The notes under the pieces are model-generated. The model saw only the letters and a list, made by a program, of their open reading frames with translations, was not told the DNA's origin and searched no databases. 64,000 nt of DNA, taken from Hyphomicrobiales bacterium. Lineage in GTDB: Bacteria; Pseudomonadota; Alphaproteobacteria; Rhizobiales; Rhizobiaceae. Where the stretch lies: positions 1 through 64,000 of the forward strand of contig UBJO01000041.1 of the NCBI GenBank assembly GCA_900465665.1, written 5' to 3'. Shown piece by piece: positions 16,004 to 25,740 of this stretch (position 1 is the stretch's first letter; each line of letters opens with the position of its first letter). The translations under genes were made by a program, and so were the position numbers.

Positions 16004-16936
16004 TCATTTGCTTACGCGAATTCGGTTTTGCCGCCGCCACTTGCCAGGCGTCTTCCCGGTCACGCCTTGGAAGATACGGGTCATGTGGCTCTGGTCGGAG
16101 AACCCGCATTTGATCGCCACCCCGAAAATGGTGTCGTCAGAGAGAAGCAGTTCCTTCGCCTTCGCGACCCGATATTCCGTCAGCCAGCGATAAGGACTCT
16201 TGCCAAACGTATCCTTGAAAGCGCGTGTAAAGTGGCTTCGGGAAAGCCCACACGTCTCGGCGAGCTGGCTAATCGAGACCTGATCGAATGCCATGCTCGT
16301 CAGAAATTCGAGCGCTCTTTTCTCTTGCCACGGAGCAAGCGAACCGCTCTTTTTTGCGGGAAAGTATTGACCGCCGTAAGTCTGCGCAAGGTGCGTCAGC
16401 AGCACGATGCTGATCTGCTCCAGGAACATTTGGTTCGGCTCCTGCTTGCTCAGCAGATAAGGCGAAATGGCCAGTGCCAGGCCCAAAATCACTTCATCCT
16501 TCGTTCCCGGCTTGCAATCGAACCCGTCGAATTGAGGCCGCCCCAATTCCTCGAGGAAGGTTCGGATGAACGGGAGCGGGATGTTGAAGCGAATGTTGTC
16601 GAATGGCGACAGATGGTGGCACTGCCATTCCTCTCGAAGGTCGGTAATAGCAATTGCGCCCTTGGAATGACCTCCCTCGAAAACGAGCCGCCCATTTCGC
16701 CAAAGACGGTGCAGCCGAAAATCAGCCAGCTGTATAATAACGGAGACAGCTTCCTCACGCTTGCTCGGCGGAGCGATCGGCAGATCATTGCCGTCGTAGC
16801 ATAGACGCGTAACGGTTACGGCCGAAGCTTTGAGCGACCACCTTGTAACCTTGGCCGAAAAAGATGTGAGAGCACTGTCGATATTCGTATCCAAGGTGTT
16901 CTTTCCGGAAATGCAATCCAGTCGCAGCTGGTCCAA
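16004..16936 (-). CDS. AraC-family transcriptional regulator
   Basis: This encodes about 310 residues. The N-terminal ~190 residues form a ligand-responsive domain of unclear type, and the C-terminal ~100 carry two HTH motifs (ISQLAETCGLSRSHFTRAFK and VAIKCGFSDQSHMTRIF). TTG 16936 is chosen: the preceding AraC gene stops with TAA just one base before it (TAAgTTG), and alignment with that paralogue puts the N-terminus here. An upstream TTG at 17023 would run through the other gene's HTH in another frame. No ATG start is available. The pair is probably translationally coupled. The target is unknown. Confidence 0.82.
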   Translation of the reverse strand: MDQLRLDCISGKNTLDTNIDSALTSFSAKVTRWSLKASAVTVTRLCYDGNDLPIAPPSKREEAVSVIIQLADFRLHRLWRNGRLVFEGGHSKGAIAITDLREEWQCHHLSPFDNIRFNIPLPFIRTFLEELGRPQFDGFDCKPGTKDEVILGLALAISPYLLSKQEPNQMFLEQISIVLLTHLAQTYGGQYFPAKKSGSLAPWQEKRALEFLTSMAFDQVSISQLAETCGLSRSHFTRAFKDTFGKSPYRWLTEYRVAKAKELLLSDDTIFGVAIKCGFSDQSHMTRIFQGVTGKTPGKWRRQNRIRVSK

Positions 16937-16937
16937 C

Positions 16938-17843
16938 TTAATGAAGTTGACGATCCCGCCATCGAGCGGGGGTAGTGCCCACTTCTCTGGAAAAGACCTT
17001 GGTGAAGTGACTTTGATCGACAAAGCCGCACGCTCGGGCGATCTCCTTGATCGAGAGTTGGTGTTCGGAAAGAAGGACCTTTGCGGCTCCGATCCGTGCC
17101 TGCGTCAGCCACTGACGTGGCGTGAGGCCGGTCACATTCTTAAAGCCCTGCGCAAAATATGCAGCTGAAAGTCCTATCACCGCCGCGACCTCACTTACTT
17201 TCAGTTCACGAGCAAGGTTTTCCTGCATGTAGCCTTTGACCGCCATCTCGCGATCGGAGGGGAGAATCGCGCCGCCCTTCGGCATTACGACGTCGAGGGA
17301 GTCCTGCAGGAGATGTGCACAAAGCGCGATCGACAAATGACGCAACAAGGGATCAACCGCTTCGGGATCGCGCTCGAACAAAGACAAGACCACCGAGGCC
17401 AAGTTGCTTACCACCTTGTCAGGTTCCGCCCTACGGCAACGCAGCGTTTTCGCGCCTTGTCCGGGGAAGCTGGCGCGCCCCACTTCACGGACCAGGGCTT
17501 TTGGCAGGTAGATTGCCAGGGAATACAGGTCGCGATGAAGGACCGCGGACACGCCTTCATCGAGATCGACGACGCAGACGGTACCCTTAGCGCACCAGCG
17601 CGGTGGCGCCAAAAGGCCGTCGCTTCTAACGTCCGAGTGAATCGTATCCTCGAGATAGACCATCACGAGATAGCCGTCGAAACGCGGGATCGCTACCCTT
17701 GCCTCGACATCCCTCGTTACGGACCGGATGATCTTGCTGACGACAATCGGCGCCGAAGCCATTGGGACGGTCTTCAGAAAGGGTGCCTCGGCCGTTCCGA
17801 AATACACGCCGAGCGAATTGCCGTCAGGACAGTTGGGATTCAA
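16938..17843 (-). CDS. AraC-family transcriptional regulator
   Basis: This encodes about 301 residues from a TTG at 17843, which has GGGAGG five bases upstream. The frame stays open to 18065, but that extension contains a hairpin at 18002-18028 and does not look coding. The C-terminal two-HTH region (SEVAAVIGLSAAYFAQGFK and IARACGFVDQSHFTKVF) is typical of AraC. The N-terminal domain aligns along its length with the next gene (NSLGVYFG with NTLDTNID, VMVYLED with VIIQLAD), so the tandem genes are probably an old duplication. They lie downstream of, and on the same strand as, the esterase gene at 18081. Confidence 0.82.
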   Translation of the reverse strand: MNPNCPDGNSLGVYFGTAEAPFLKTVPMASAPIVVSKIIRSVTRDVEARVAIPRFDGYLVMVYLEDTIHSDVRSDGLLAPPRWCAKGTVCVVDLDEGVSAVLHRDLYSLAIYLPKALVREVGRASFPGQGAKTLRCRRAEPDKVVSNLASVVLSLFERDPEAVDPLLRHLSIALCAHLLQDSLDVVMPKGGAILPSDREMAVKGYMQENLARELKVSEVAAVIGLSAAYFAQGFKNVTGLTPRQWLTQARIGAAKVLLSEHQLSIKEIARACGFVDQSHFTKVFSREVGTTPARWRDRQLH

Positions 17844-18001
17844 GCTTGCCTCCCGGATGGGCCTGTTTGGCGAGGTGACCGGACACCGCCAGGATACATG
17901 AACGATCTCATCATAAGCATTTCTGTTCTGATCGAAATATGATCGTGGGGAAGGTTCGTTACCGCAACATCCCCATGCTACCCTCGTCATAAACCTATGA
18001 A

Positions 18002-18028
18002 GGCGCCAAGACCAGTAGTCTCGGCGCC
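18002..18028 (-). terminator. Hairpin between esterase and AraC genes, possible terminator
   Basis: An 11-bp stem (GGCGCC.AGAC / GTCT.GGCGCC) with a 5-base loop. It is fully paired only in the leftward RNA, where the variable pair is G-U. It sits 53 bases after the esterase stop. The T-tract is weak, so it could instead be a leader structure of the AraC gene. Confidence 0.4.
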
Positions 18029-18080
18029 CTTGTTTATTCGGACCATCAAACGGACTTGATGCCAACAGGAGTGCCGGACG

Positions 18081-18785
18081 TCAAGCGGCCTCGACCGCGG
18101 CCACTGCAGCGAGGATCACACTGGTGACCGCTTCCGGCATGGAAAGCAGCGACAAGTGGCTGGCCGCGAGCTCTGTGGTCGTTGCCCCCATAGCGGCTGC
18201 GAGTTCACGCTCAAGGTCAACGCTGACGACACGGTCTTCCGTTGATACGATATACCAGGTTGGCCGCGACAGCCATGCGGGCTGGGTCACCTTGTCACCG
18301 AACGTGCTGGCCGCGAGCGGGGGTTGAAGTACACAGAGCACCCGCGCCTCCTCCTTGGGAAGGTCCTGCCCGACGTCGTTCACCCAACCGTCCTCCGAAA
18401 GCGTCAAATAGCCTGCGCCATCGTTCCGGATCTGCGACAAGCCTGGAGGTGCAGGGTGCCTGCCGACCTGGTCGCCCACGGTCTCGCCGGCTTTTGGGGC
18501 AAAAGCGGCAACATAAACGAGGGCTTTCACCTTGGGATCATTCCCAGCTTCGGTGATGACAGCGCCACCCCAGCTATGGCCCACAAGAACGATCGGACCG
18601 TCAACGGAGTTGATAATGCGGCGGGTGGCATCCGCGTCATCGGCAAGCGAGGAAGTCGGGTTCTGAACTGCGATCACGGGAAGGTCTTCCTTCAGCAGCA
18701 GCGGGATTACTTTTTGCCAGCTTGAACCATCGGCCCACGCACCGTGGACGAGGATGACAGTTGGCTTTCGCGACGTTGAGGTCAT
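18081..18785 (-). CDS. Alpha/beta hydrolase, EstC/salicylate-esterase-like
   Basis: This encodes 234 residues, the size of the small plant-MES/EstC-like esterase group. The oxyanion motif is LVHGAWADGSSW, the nucleophile elbow GHSWGG (Ser71), and a late His in ASHLSLLS serves as the catalytic His. No signal peptide is seen, so it is cytosolic. GGAGC precedes the ATG. Members of this family cleave small carboxylic esters; the substrate here is not predictable. It lies upstream of the two AraC genes on the same strand, which may control it. Confidence 0.87.
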   Translation of the reverse strand: MTSTSRKPTVILVHGAWADGSSWQKVIPLLLKEDLPVIAVQNPTSSLADDADATRRIINSVDGPIVLVGHSWGGAVITEAGNDPKVKALVYVAAFAPKAGETVGDQVGRHPAPPGLSQIRNDGAGYLTLSEDGWVNDVGQDLPKEEARVLCVLQPPLAASTFGDKVTQPAWLSRPTWYIVSTEDRVVSVDLERELAAAMGATTTELAASHLSLLSMPEAVTSVILAAVAAVEAA

Positions 18786-19055
18786 TTGGCTTTGCTCCTA
18801 AGGACGTTTGGATGGTCAGGAGCCTAGAGGGTTAGCCAAGATCGTTCTTGTTGGATCAGACGGCATTTGGACGACACCATCGCAACACCTCGTCCGCTCG
18901 CTCCGAGGCACCGCTTCACCGGAGTATGAGGTAACATCGCGTTCGCTGGGAGCCGTCAAAACGACAAAACTGCAGTGGTCCATCCAAGCATGGTAATCGA
19001 TGCAAGCTGTAATATCGGAAACCTTAAAACTTCAGGTCCCGCTACAGGAGCAGCC

Positions 19056-19949
19056 ATGCGCCACCGAACGTCCATTCTAACGCTGTCTTTCATCGCAGCA
19101 GTCACCCTGGCATCCAGCGCTTTCGCAAACCCTCCGATTTCTTCGGTCGCTGTCGCACCGCAATATGACACGACGCATGTCTATGTCGCACCCGCAGAGG
19201 TGGACACCTTCGTTCAGGCGTTTCTTGGGACCTTTGGCGGACAGTCCACGCCACAGGTAGTCGCGACCGTGACGCCGACGCCAAGCAGCACGACAAGCCA
19301 GTTGCTTCAGACCCCGGCCGGTACGGTTTCTCTCTTTGGATTTAAGACCCCGGTCCCCTATCCGTTCGGGCTCGAACGCAACGGCTATCTCGTCCGGGAC
19401 TTAGACATCGCCGTCAAGGCCGCGCGCGACGCCGGCGCCAACGTGATCGTCGAGGCGTTTCCGGATCCCATCGGCCGTGACGCCGTCATACAATGGCCCG
19501 GCGGCCTCAATATGCAGCTGTACTGGCACACCAAGCACCCCGATTACAAACCGTTGGAGACCATACCCGAAAACCGCGCCTATATTCCGCCGGGCGCCGT
19601 TGACGAGTTTCTAAAGGACTTCCTGACCTTCTCCGGCGGCAAGGTCGTCGCCGACGACAAAGATGCGTCCGCGGCAGAAATCGGGAAGCCGCGCGACAAG
19701 TTCCGGCGCATCGAAGTCCAGTCCGATTTCGGACGAATGCTCGTGCTGGTCTGCGACGGGCACCTGCCCTACCCCTACGGCTATGAGACAACGGGATATG
19801 AAGTCCAGGATCTTCAGCAAACCTTGGAGAAGGCGAAAAAGTTCGGTGTAAACGTATTGGTGCCGCCCCATCAAGCCCGGAACCGTCAAACGTCCATAGT
19901 TCAATTTCCCGGCGGTTACATCGCCGAAGTTCATGCGGTGTCGAAATGA
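19056..19949 (+). CDS. Secreted protein with two VOC-like (glyoxalase-fold) modules
   Basis: This encodes 297 residues. A Sec signal peptide (hydrophobic residues ~7-24, cleavage near SAFANP) is followed by two similar halves. Each has an aromatic/Pro-rich strand (PVPYPFGLERNGYLVRDL and LPYPYGYETTGYEVQDL), then a helix with a run of Ala/Lys, and ends with a QWPGG or QFPGG segment. This resembles paired VOC domains of glyoxalase or extradiol dioxygenase type. Export of such a fold is unusual. ATG 19056 has AGGAG upstream. The stop overlaps the next gene's start (ATGA), so the protein is coupled to an outer-membrane protein. Metal ligands are not certain. Confidence 0.7.
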   Translation: MRHRTSILTLSFIAAVTLASSAFANPPISSVAVAPQYDTTHVYVAPAEVDTFVQAFLGTFGGQSTPQVVATVTPTPSSTTSQLLQTPAGTVSLFGFKTPVPYPFGLERNGYLVRDLDIAVKAARDAGANVIVEAFPDPIGRDAVIQWPGGLNMQLYWHTKHPDYKPLETIPENRAYIPPGAVDEFLKDFLTFSGGKVVADDKDASAAEIGKPRDKFRRIEVQSDFGRMLVLVCDGHLPYPYGYETTGYEVQDLQQTLEKAKKFGVNVLVPPHQARNRQTSIVQFPGGYIAEVHAVSK

Positions 19950-21406
19950 TATCCGCAAGCAGAAGGTCGAAGAAATTCCCGAACGAAGTCTGGAGCAGAT
20001 ACGGGAAGAGGACCGTCTTGTCGGCGCTCCCGGCGCTCACCCTGTCGATTTCCTGCGCGATCGCGCACGCTGAGAGCCCTGCCCCGTCGTCGAAGCGGCC
20101 GGCGATCAAAACAAATCGCTGGCAAGAGGATTGGTCGTTGCTATCCGACCCAAACCTGAAAACGATGCCGCTGGATGATCTCAAGTATATCCCGTTGTTT
20201 CCCGCTGAGCCTGAAAGTTACGTCTCTTTCGGGCTTACTCTTCGTGAACGTTACGAGGTCAATACGGCGCCGGGATTCGGGATCGGAGACGGCGCGCGGG
20301 ATTCCTATCTTCTCCAGCGCGCTCAAATACACATCGACACGCATTTCAATGAAAATTGGCAGTTTTTCACTCAGTTCGAGGACGACCGCGCCTTTGAAAA
20401 AGCAGATATCGGTGGCGCCGATGAAAACAAACTCGATCTCAGACTTGCCTTTCTCGGCTATTCCGAGACATTCGACGCAGGGACGTTCAAGGCACGCGTT
20501 GGACGGCAGGATTTCGCTTTCGATCTGCAGCGCTTTGTTTCGTCTCGCGATGGGCCAAACGTCCGTCAGTCCTTCGATGCGGTCTGGGCCGATTGGGAAA
20601 GCGGACCGTGGCGTCTCCTGGGTTTCGTCAGCCAGCCGGTCCAGTACCGGAGCGATGAGATCTTTGACGACACCTCGAACGGACATTTCACCTTCAGCAC
20701 CATTCGCATCGAGCGGCAGGTCCTCGGCAAGAATGAGCTTTCCGCCTACTACGCGCTGTATGACCGAGACGATGCGCATTACCTTGACGCCGCCGGAGAC
20801 GAAATACGCCATGTTTTCGACGCCCGTTTTGCGGGAAGCTCTCATAATTTCGATTGGGATCTCGAGGGCATGGGCCAGCTCGGGACCGTGGGGTCAAGCG
20901 ATATCAAAGCTTGGGCGCTGGGCGCACGCGTAGGATATACCTTCGCCGATGCCTCCTGGGAGCCAAGAGTGGGGCTCCAGTTCGACGTGGCCTCGGGCGA
21001 CCGAAACCGAGGCGACAAGACCGTCGAGACATTCAACCCGCTTTTCCCCAACGGGTACTACTTCACGCTAGGCGGATATACGGGCTATTCGAACCTGATC
21101 CATTTGAAGCCGTCGATCACGGTCAAACCTGCCGAAAAATTGTCGATGACAACTGCTATGGGCTTCCTTTGGCGCATGACAACAGCAGACGCCGTCTATA
21201 CGCAACCAAGCATCCCGGTTGCCAACACCGCGGGTCACGGCGATGCGTGGACGGGTGCATATGTCCAATTGCGCGCCGACTATGCGTTCACACCCAACCT
21301 GACCGGTGCTCTGGAGGCAGTGCACTATACTGTAGGCTCGACAATCCGACATGCGGGCGGACGCGATGGCAACTATCTTGGCGCCGAGCTGAAATTTTCC
21401 TGGTAA
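19946..21406 (+). CDS. Alginate-export-type outer-membrane beta-barrel protein
   Basis: This encodes 486 residues. An N-terminal signal region (residues ~20-42, ending AHAESP) precedes a long run of alternating amphipathic strands ending in Phe-Ser-Trp, the typical C-terminus of outer-membrane barrels. The pattern matches the alginate export domain (AlgE-like family), including SFGLTLRERYE, QFEDDRAFE, RVGRQDFAFD and FPNGYYFTLGGY. Such proteins form an anion-selective channel for polysaccharide or other solutes. The start overlaps the stop of the secreted VOC protein gene by four bases, which suggests the two work together at the cell surface. Confidence 0.88.
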   Translation: MISASRRSKKFPNEVWSRYGKRTVLSALPALTLSISCAIAHAESPAPSSKRPAIKTNRWQEDWSLLSDPNLKTMPLDDLKYIPLFPAEPESYVSFGLTLRERYEVNTAPGFGIGDGARDSYLLQRAQIHIDTHFNENWQFFTQFEDDRAFEKADIGGADENKLDLRLAFLGYSETFDAGTFKARVGRQDFAFDLQRFVSSRDGPNVRQSFDAVWADWESGPWRLLGFVSQPVQYRSDEIFDDTSNGHFTFSTIRIERQVLGKNELSAYYALYDRDDAHYLDAAGDEIRHVFDARFAGSSHNFDWDLEGMGQLGTVGSSDIKAWALGARVGYTFADASWEPRVGLQFDVASGDRNRGDKTVETFNPLFPNGYYFTLGGYTGYSNLIHLKPSITVKPAEKLSMTTAMGFLWRMTTADAVYTQPSIPVANTAGHGDAWTGAYVQLRADYAFTPNLTGALEAVHYTVGSTIRHAGGRDGNYLGAELKFSW

Positions 21407-21430
21407 TCGTATTTCGAGTTACGCGAAGGT

Positions 21431-21463
21431 GGATTGGCTGAAGTGGATGCCCTCAGCCGATCC
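21431..21463. repeat. Imperfect hairpin between convergent genes
   Basis: Arms GGATTGGCTGA and TCAGCCGATCC (one G-U pair) with an 11-base spacer lie between the convergent ends at 21406 and 21472. There is no clear T-tract; it may be a weak bidirectional terminator. Confidence 0.3.
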
Positions 21464-21471
21464 TGCCGCGT

Positions 21472-22044
21472 TTAGTCGCCCTGCCGAGGCACGCCAATGG
21501 CAAAGCCGTTCAGCGTCATGGACACGGAGCAATAGTGCCCGACAAGCCAGATCAGCTCTCGTGTACCGGCTTCTCCGAACACCTCAAGCGCGTGGTTATA
21601 GACCAGATCAGGTAGCATGCCGCCACCGAGCAGCGCCTTGACAACGTCGAGCGCCGCCGCCTCCGATACCGACAGGTCACTTGGCCGCTCACCGGCCGCC
21701 AATGCCGAAAGCCGCGCATCACTCATCGAATGCCTGTTCTTTGCAACCGCCGAGTGCGCATAAACTTCATAGGCCGCCCCGAAGTGGGTCCCCACCGCGA
21801 TAATGGCGACCTGTCTAACGGCGTCGTCCAGATGTTTGAAAGCAGTCATTGCTTTGGTGACGGTCCAGAATGCCTCCCCAACCTCGGGCTGGTGCAGCCA
21901 GGCATTCCAAGGTCCTAGGAACGCCCCGTCTGCACGCATGGTAACGAAATCCTGATACTTAGCGCCGACACCGGCTTTCATTTCATCGTAGAGCGCCTTC
22001 TGTCTGGCATCGAGTTCGTTTGGTGATAACGGGGGCAGGCGCAT
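21472..22044 (-). CDS. Carboxymuconolactone decarboxylase-like protein
   Basis: This encodes 190 residues, an all-helical protein of the carboxymuconolactone decarboxylase/AhpD superfamily. Visible family features are the N-terminal LPPLSPNELDARQKALYD and the central GPWNAWLHQPEVG. The position that is CxxC-H in AhpD peroxidases reads AAYEVYAHSAVAKN here, so the redox cysteine pair is missing. It is therefore closer to the decarboxylase-like branch than to peroxidases. ATG 22044 has GGGAG upstream. The gene is convergent with the porin gene. Confidence 0.82.
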   Translation of the reverse strand: MRLPPLSPNELDARQKALYDEMKAGVGAKYQDFVTMRADGAFLGPWNAWLHQPEVGEAFWTVTKAMTAFKHLDDAVRQVAIIAVGTHFGAAYEVYAHSAVAKNRHSMSDARLSALAAGERPSDLSVSEAAALDVVKALLGGGMLPDLVYNHALEVFGEAGTRELIWLVGHYCSVSMTLNGFAIGVPRQGD

Positions 22045-22204
22045 TGTGGTCTCCCTTGGCAAAAGACGTATCGGTCCCAAGTCGTGTGTAAAGCGGCCTC
22101 GTGAAGAAGAACTCTTTAAACCTCACGGTGTCCGTGGAGACGACGAGCCTGTCGCCGCCGCTTCAGAGCAGTTCTTCAGTTCATTTGGTCGCCAGCTTTG
22201 GTTT

Positions 22205-23497
22205 TTAAATGCCGCCAGCCCGGGCAGACTTGACCGTATCCGCAGTAACGACGCCCTGCTTGCCACCGAAATGCGCAATCACATAATTCGCGAGCGCGGC
22301 CAATTCTCGATCATCATAGGCGGCGGCAAAAGATGGCATAGATTGGCCTGGATCACGGTCCTCGGAAGATGCACCTTCGAGCAAAAGCCTGATCAGATTC
22401 GTTCCTCCAGGATCACTAACATTGCGGTCTCCGATCAGCGACTGACGGCGCGTCGCTTGACCGGAGCCATCCCAGCCGTGGCAGCTCGCACATGCACTTT
22501 CGAACAGAGACTTGCCGACGGACTCGTCAGAATCGCCTGACGACCAAGAACGCGCGCGCGCCATACTTGATGTAGACGGGATCCGAGCCGGATCGTCGTT
22601 TTCAACAGATGGAATGGAGCGAAGATATGTAACGATGGCATCAATATCACCGGCTTCAAGCTTTCCAAGACTTAAATCGATCGCTTGCGTCATGCTCCCG
22701 GTTGCCGCCCCATGGCCCTCTGCCCAACCCTGAGAGAGGTAATGTGCAATCGCTGCGTCAGTCCACATGCCAATGCCCGAATTCATGTCCGGAGTTATGT
22801 TCCATGCTCGCCATCCGTCCACGGTTCCTCCTGACAATTCCTCTGAGGTTTTTCTGGCAAACAGGATGTTTCGCGGCGTATGGCACTCTCCGCAATGCGC
22901 GAGGCCTTGGACGAGGTATGCGCCACGGTTCCACTGCGCAGATTTCCCGGTGTCTGCTTCAAGGGGATCGGTGTTCAGGAATAGCAGCTTCCAGGCCCGA
23001 AGCGACCAGCGCTGATTGAACGGAAAAGCCAGCTGATTTTGAGGAGCAGGATCGCCCACAGGTGCCAGCGTTTTGAGATACGCGAGTATCGCAACCATAT
23101 CCGCGTCACTAAGCTTGGCATAGGACGTGTAGGGGAAAGCAGGATAAAGATCCTCGCCGCTCTTGCTCACGCCATGCCGCATGGCTCTAACGAACTCGGC
23201 ACCATTCCACGAGCCTATGCCCGAGGTGATATCCGGCGTGATATTTGCGGAGTAAATCTTTCCAAACGGCAGTTCGAACGCCAATCCCCCCGCAAACGGC
23301 TTACCGCCTGCGGTGGTATGGCAGGCCGCACAGTCTCCAGCGAGCGTGAGATAGCGACCACGCTCGACAAGCGCCTTGTCGTTCAGGTCCATGTTCGCTT
23401 CCTTGATGGGATCCAACCCATGTGGAAGAACAAAGAAGGCCAATGCGGCGCCAGCAGCGAGCGCACAGGCTGCAGCGGACCTCCAGGGAAATTTCAT
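22205..23497 (-). CDS. Triheme cytochrome c, electron acceptor of a molybdenum hydroxylase
   Basis: This encodes 430 residues with an N-terminal signal/anchor helix (residues ~8-25) and three heme c sites: CAACH (56-60), CGECH (202-206) and CASCH (336-340). This is the architecture of the cytochrome subunit of membrane-bound alcohol or aldehyde dehydrogenases, located on the periplasmic face and passing electrons to quinone or oxidases. The ATG overlaps the stop of the molybdopterin-binding subunit by four bases (ATGA). Together with the two genes upstream it forms a complete periplasmic oxidase module. The substrate is unknown. Confidence 0.92.
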   Translation of the reverse strand: MKFPWRSAAACALAAGAALAFFVLPHGLDPIKEANMDLNDKALVERGRYLTLAGDCAACHTTAGGKPFAGGLAFELPFGKIYSANITPDITSGIGSWNGAEFVRAMRHGVSKSGEDLYPAFPYTSYAKLSDADMVAILAYLKTLAPVGDPAPQNQLAFPFNQRWSLRAWKLLFLNTDPLEADTGKSAQWNRGAYLVQGLAHCGECHTPRNILFARKTSEELSGGTVDGWRAWNITPDMNSGIGMWTDAAIAHYLSQGWAEGHGAATGSMTQAIDLSLGKLEAGDIDAIVTYLRSIPSVENDDPARIPSTSSMARARSWSSGDSDESVGKSLFESACASCHGWDGSGQATRRQSLIGDRNVSDPGGTNLIRLLLEGASSEDRDPGQSMPSFAAAYDDRELAALANYVIAHFGGKQGVVTADTVKSARAGGI

Positions 23498-25740
23498 GAC
23501 CGGGCTCCACCATCAAGCAACGAAAACCTGTTCCTTTGATCGGCGTGACGTTCGTCCGGGAGCGCTCTGTTCACCGGCAGTGAACGAAGCCGTTGCCCTG
23601 TTGCAGCGAATATGGCATTGCACAAAGCAGGCGCGGCCGAAACTGTGCCAACCTCGCCCAGACCACCCGGCGGCTCAGTGCTCTTGATAACCTCAACGAT
23701 AATCTCAGGTGTCTCATTTAGTCGCAACTGACGATAATCGTTGAAATTGCGCTGTTCCACTTTCCCCTCTTTGATGGTGATACCGTTATAGAGTGCAGCG
23801 GAAAGACCGAAGAGGATACCTCCCTGCATCTGCGCAACGACGCCATCAGGATTGATGGCCAAACCACAATCGAAAACAGCGGATACTTTCTGGAGCGAAA
23901 CCATCCCAATGTCATCCAGCTTTATCTCGACGACAACAGCGACATGACTACCGAAACTATCATGGATCGAGACGCCCCGGCCGCCTCCAGGCGGGAGAGG
24001 TGCATCCCAGTTCGACAGTTTCTCGACGCGATCGAGGACAAGAAGCGTGCGTGGATCCAGCGCCACAAGACTTCGACGATAAGCGATAGGATCGACGCCG
24101 GCCCTGTGCGCGAGTTCATCAATGAAACTCTCGACCACGAAAATGTTGTGCGTCTCTCCAACGCCGCGCCACCAGTTTAGCGGGACTGGGCCGTCGTGTC
24201 TTAGCCATTCTGAGCGCGTGTTGGGAATACCATAGGGCAGATCAGCGGCACCGGCGACAGCGTCCGGGTCTAGCTTGTCGGCCGGCCATTCCTTACGGTC
24301 GTAGAATGGCCGGACCGTCGAACAGGTTGTTCGGTGGATGAGCGCAACAGGTTTACCATCCTTTCCCAGACCTGCCGAAATCCGATCGACGTAGATCGGC
24401 CGGAAACGGTCGTGCTCGATGTCCTGTTCGCGGGTCCACATGATTTTCAGCGGATAGTCGACCTGCGTTGCAAAGCGCGCCGCCTGCTGGATCGTATCGA
24501 CGGCCAGTCGTCTTCCAAATCCGCCTCCCACCATGTGATTGTACAGCATGATCTTTTCCGGCGGCATACCGATGATTTCGGCGACAACCGTGCGCGCAAT
24601 CTCGGGCACCTGGGTACCGACCCAAATATCACAACTATCGGCGCGAACGTGGATCGTCGTATTGATGGGTTCAAGTGAGGCGTGGGCCAGATATGGAAGC
24701 TCGTAGGATGCATCCACACGTACGGGCGCGGAAGCAATAGCAGCGTCGGCGTCGCCCTTCGCGCTCCCTATCAGCGGCGTACCTGTCGCGCTTCTCAGAT
24801 CATTGAGGATGGCTTCTGTGGACAGCCCAGCATTCGGCCCGGCATCCCAATCGATATCGATCTGGTCGAGTGCTTTTTTTGCAATCCAATAGCTTGTGGC
24901 AACGACAGCGACAGCATTATCGATCCGCAAGACGTCAACGATGCCATCCATCTGGCGCACCGTTTCTTCGGCGATGGACCTGACCTTACCGCCAATGGTG
25001 GGCGCCATTGCCAAGGCGGCATAACGCATTCCTTCTACATAGGTATCGATGCCGTATTTGGTTTTACCGTTGACCTTTGAGGGCGTATCGACGCGTTTGA
25101 GCGATCTACCGATCAGCTTGAATTCTTCAACCGGCTTCAGCTTCACATCGGCCGGAACCGACTGACGGCCGGCGGCCAATGCCAACTCCGCATATTTCGC
25201 ATTTCGCCCGCTCGCGTCGTGGTACACCACCCCAAGTTCAGCGCGACAGTCAAACGGGTTGACCTCCCATTCAGCCGCAGCGGCCGCCACGAGCATTTCT
25301 CTTGCAGCGGCACCGGCTTTCCGCAGCGGTGTAAAGAACGCGCGGGTCGAAGTCGATCCACCGGTAACTTGACCTTTCAACAGCGCCTGATTGTACGCCG
25401 TCGGGTCGGGAGGGGACATCTCAACCTTGACCTGATCCAGCTGCACTTCCAGCTCCTCAGCAATCATCATTGCCTCGGCCGTGGCAATGCCCTGGCCCAT
25501 CTCCACGCTCGGAACGACGAGCACGATTGTTCCGTCTACGCCGATCCGGATGAAGCCGTCACGAGTAAATCCTTTGAAACCCGTGCCGGCGGCATCATAG
25601 GCACCGATTGCCTTGAGGTCGTCTGCCTCATTCGCTCGGGCCGCCTTAACCAGAGAGAAGCCGACAACCAACCCGGCGCCTGCCAGAAAGGCGCGACGGC
25701 TCAATCCATCTGCATAGGCCGACGGTCGCTTGCTCATCAT
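23494..25740 (-). CDS. Molybdopterin-binding subunit of an isoquinoline-1-oxidoreductase-like enzyme
   Basis: This encodes 748 residues. The N-terminus has a twin-arginine signal ([11 protein letters not shown]), so the cofactor-loaded subunit is exported. Length and sequence fit the IorB branch of the xanthine oxidase family, which binds the molybdenum cytosine dinucleotide cofactor and hydroxylates N-heterocycles or aldehydes. Visible family segments include [23 protein letters not shown] and the C-terminal [17 protein letters not shown] with the active-site Glu. The start overlaps the TGA of the iron-sulfur subunit, and the stop overlaps the cytochrome start. The domain order is that of a fused large subunit, so no separate medium FAD subunit is expected. 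Confidence 0.92.
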   Translation of the reverse strand: MMSKRPSAYADGLSRRAFLAGAGLVVGFSLVKAARANEADDLKAIGAYDAAGTGFKGFTRDGFIRIGVDGTIVLVVPSVEMGQGIATAEAMMIAEELEVQLDQVKVEMSPPDPTAYNQALLKGQVTGGSTSTRAFFTPLRKAGAAAREMLVAAAAAEWEVNPFDCRAELGVVYHDASGRNAKYAELALAAGRQSVPADVKLKPVEEFKLIGRSLKRVDTPSKVNGKTKYGIDTYVEGMRYAALAMAPTIGGKVRSIAEETVRQMDGIVDVLRIDNAVAVVATSYWIAKKALDQIDIDWDAGPNAGLSTEAILNDLRSATGTPLIGSAKGDADAAIASAPVRVDASYELPYLAHASLEPINTTIHVRADSCDIWVGTQVPEIARTVVAEIIGMPPEKIMLYNHMVGGGFGRRLAVDTIQQAARFATQVDYPLKIMWTREQDIEHDRFRPIYVDRISAGLGKDGKPVALIHRTTCSTVRPFYDRKEWPADKLDPDAVAGAADLPYGIPNTRSEWLRHDGPVPLNWWRGVGETHNIFVVESFIDELAHRAGVDPIAYRRSLVALDPRTLLVLDRVEKLSNWDAPLPPGGGRGVSIHDSFGSHVAVVVEIKLDDIGMVSLQKVSAVFDCGLAINPDGVVAQMQGGILFGLSAALYNGITIKEGKVEQRNFNDYRQLRLNETPEIIVEVIKSTEPPGGLGEVGTVSAAPALCNAIFAATGQRLRSLPVNRALPDERHADQRNRFSLLDGGARS

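Noticed and set aside
16937..17023. N-terminal extension of the AraC gene at 16004 to a TTG at 17023
   Set aside because: It would run in another frame through the conserved HTH of the upstream AraC gene; alignment of the two paralogues places the start at 16936.
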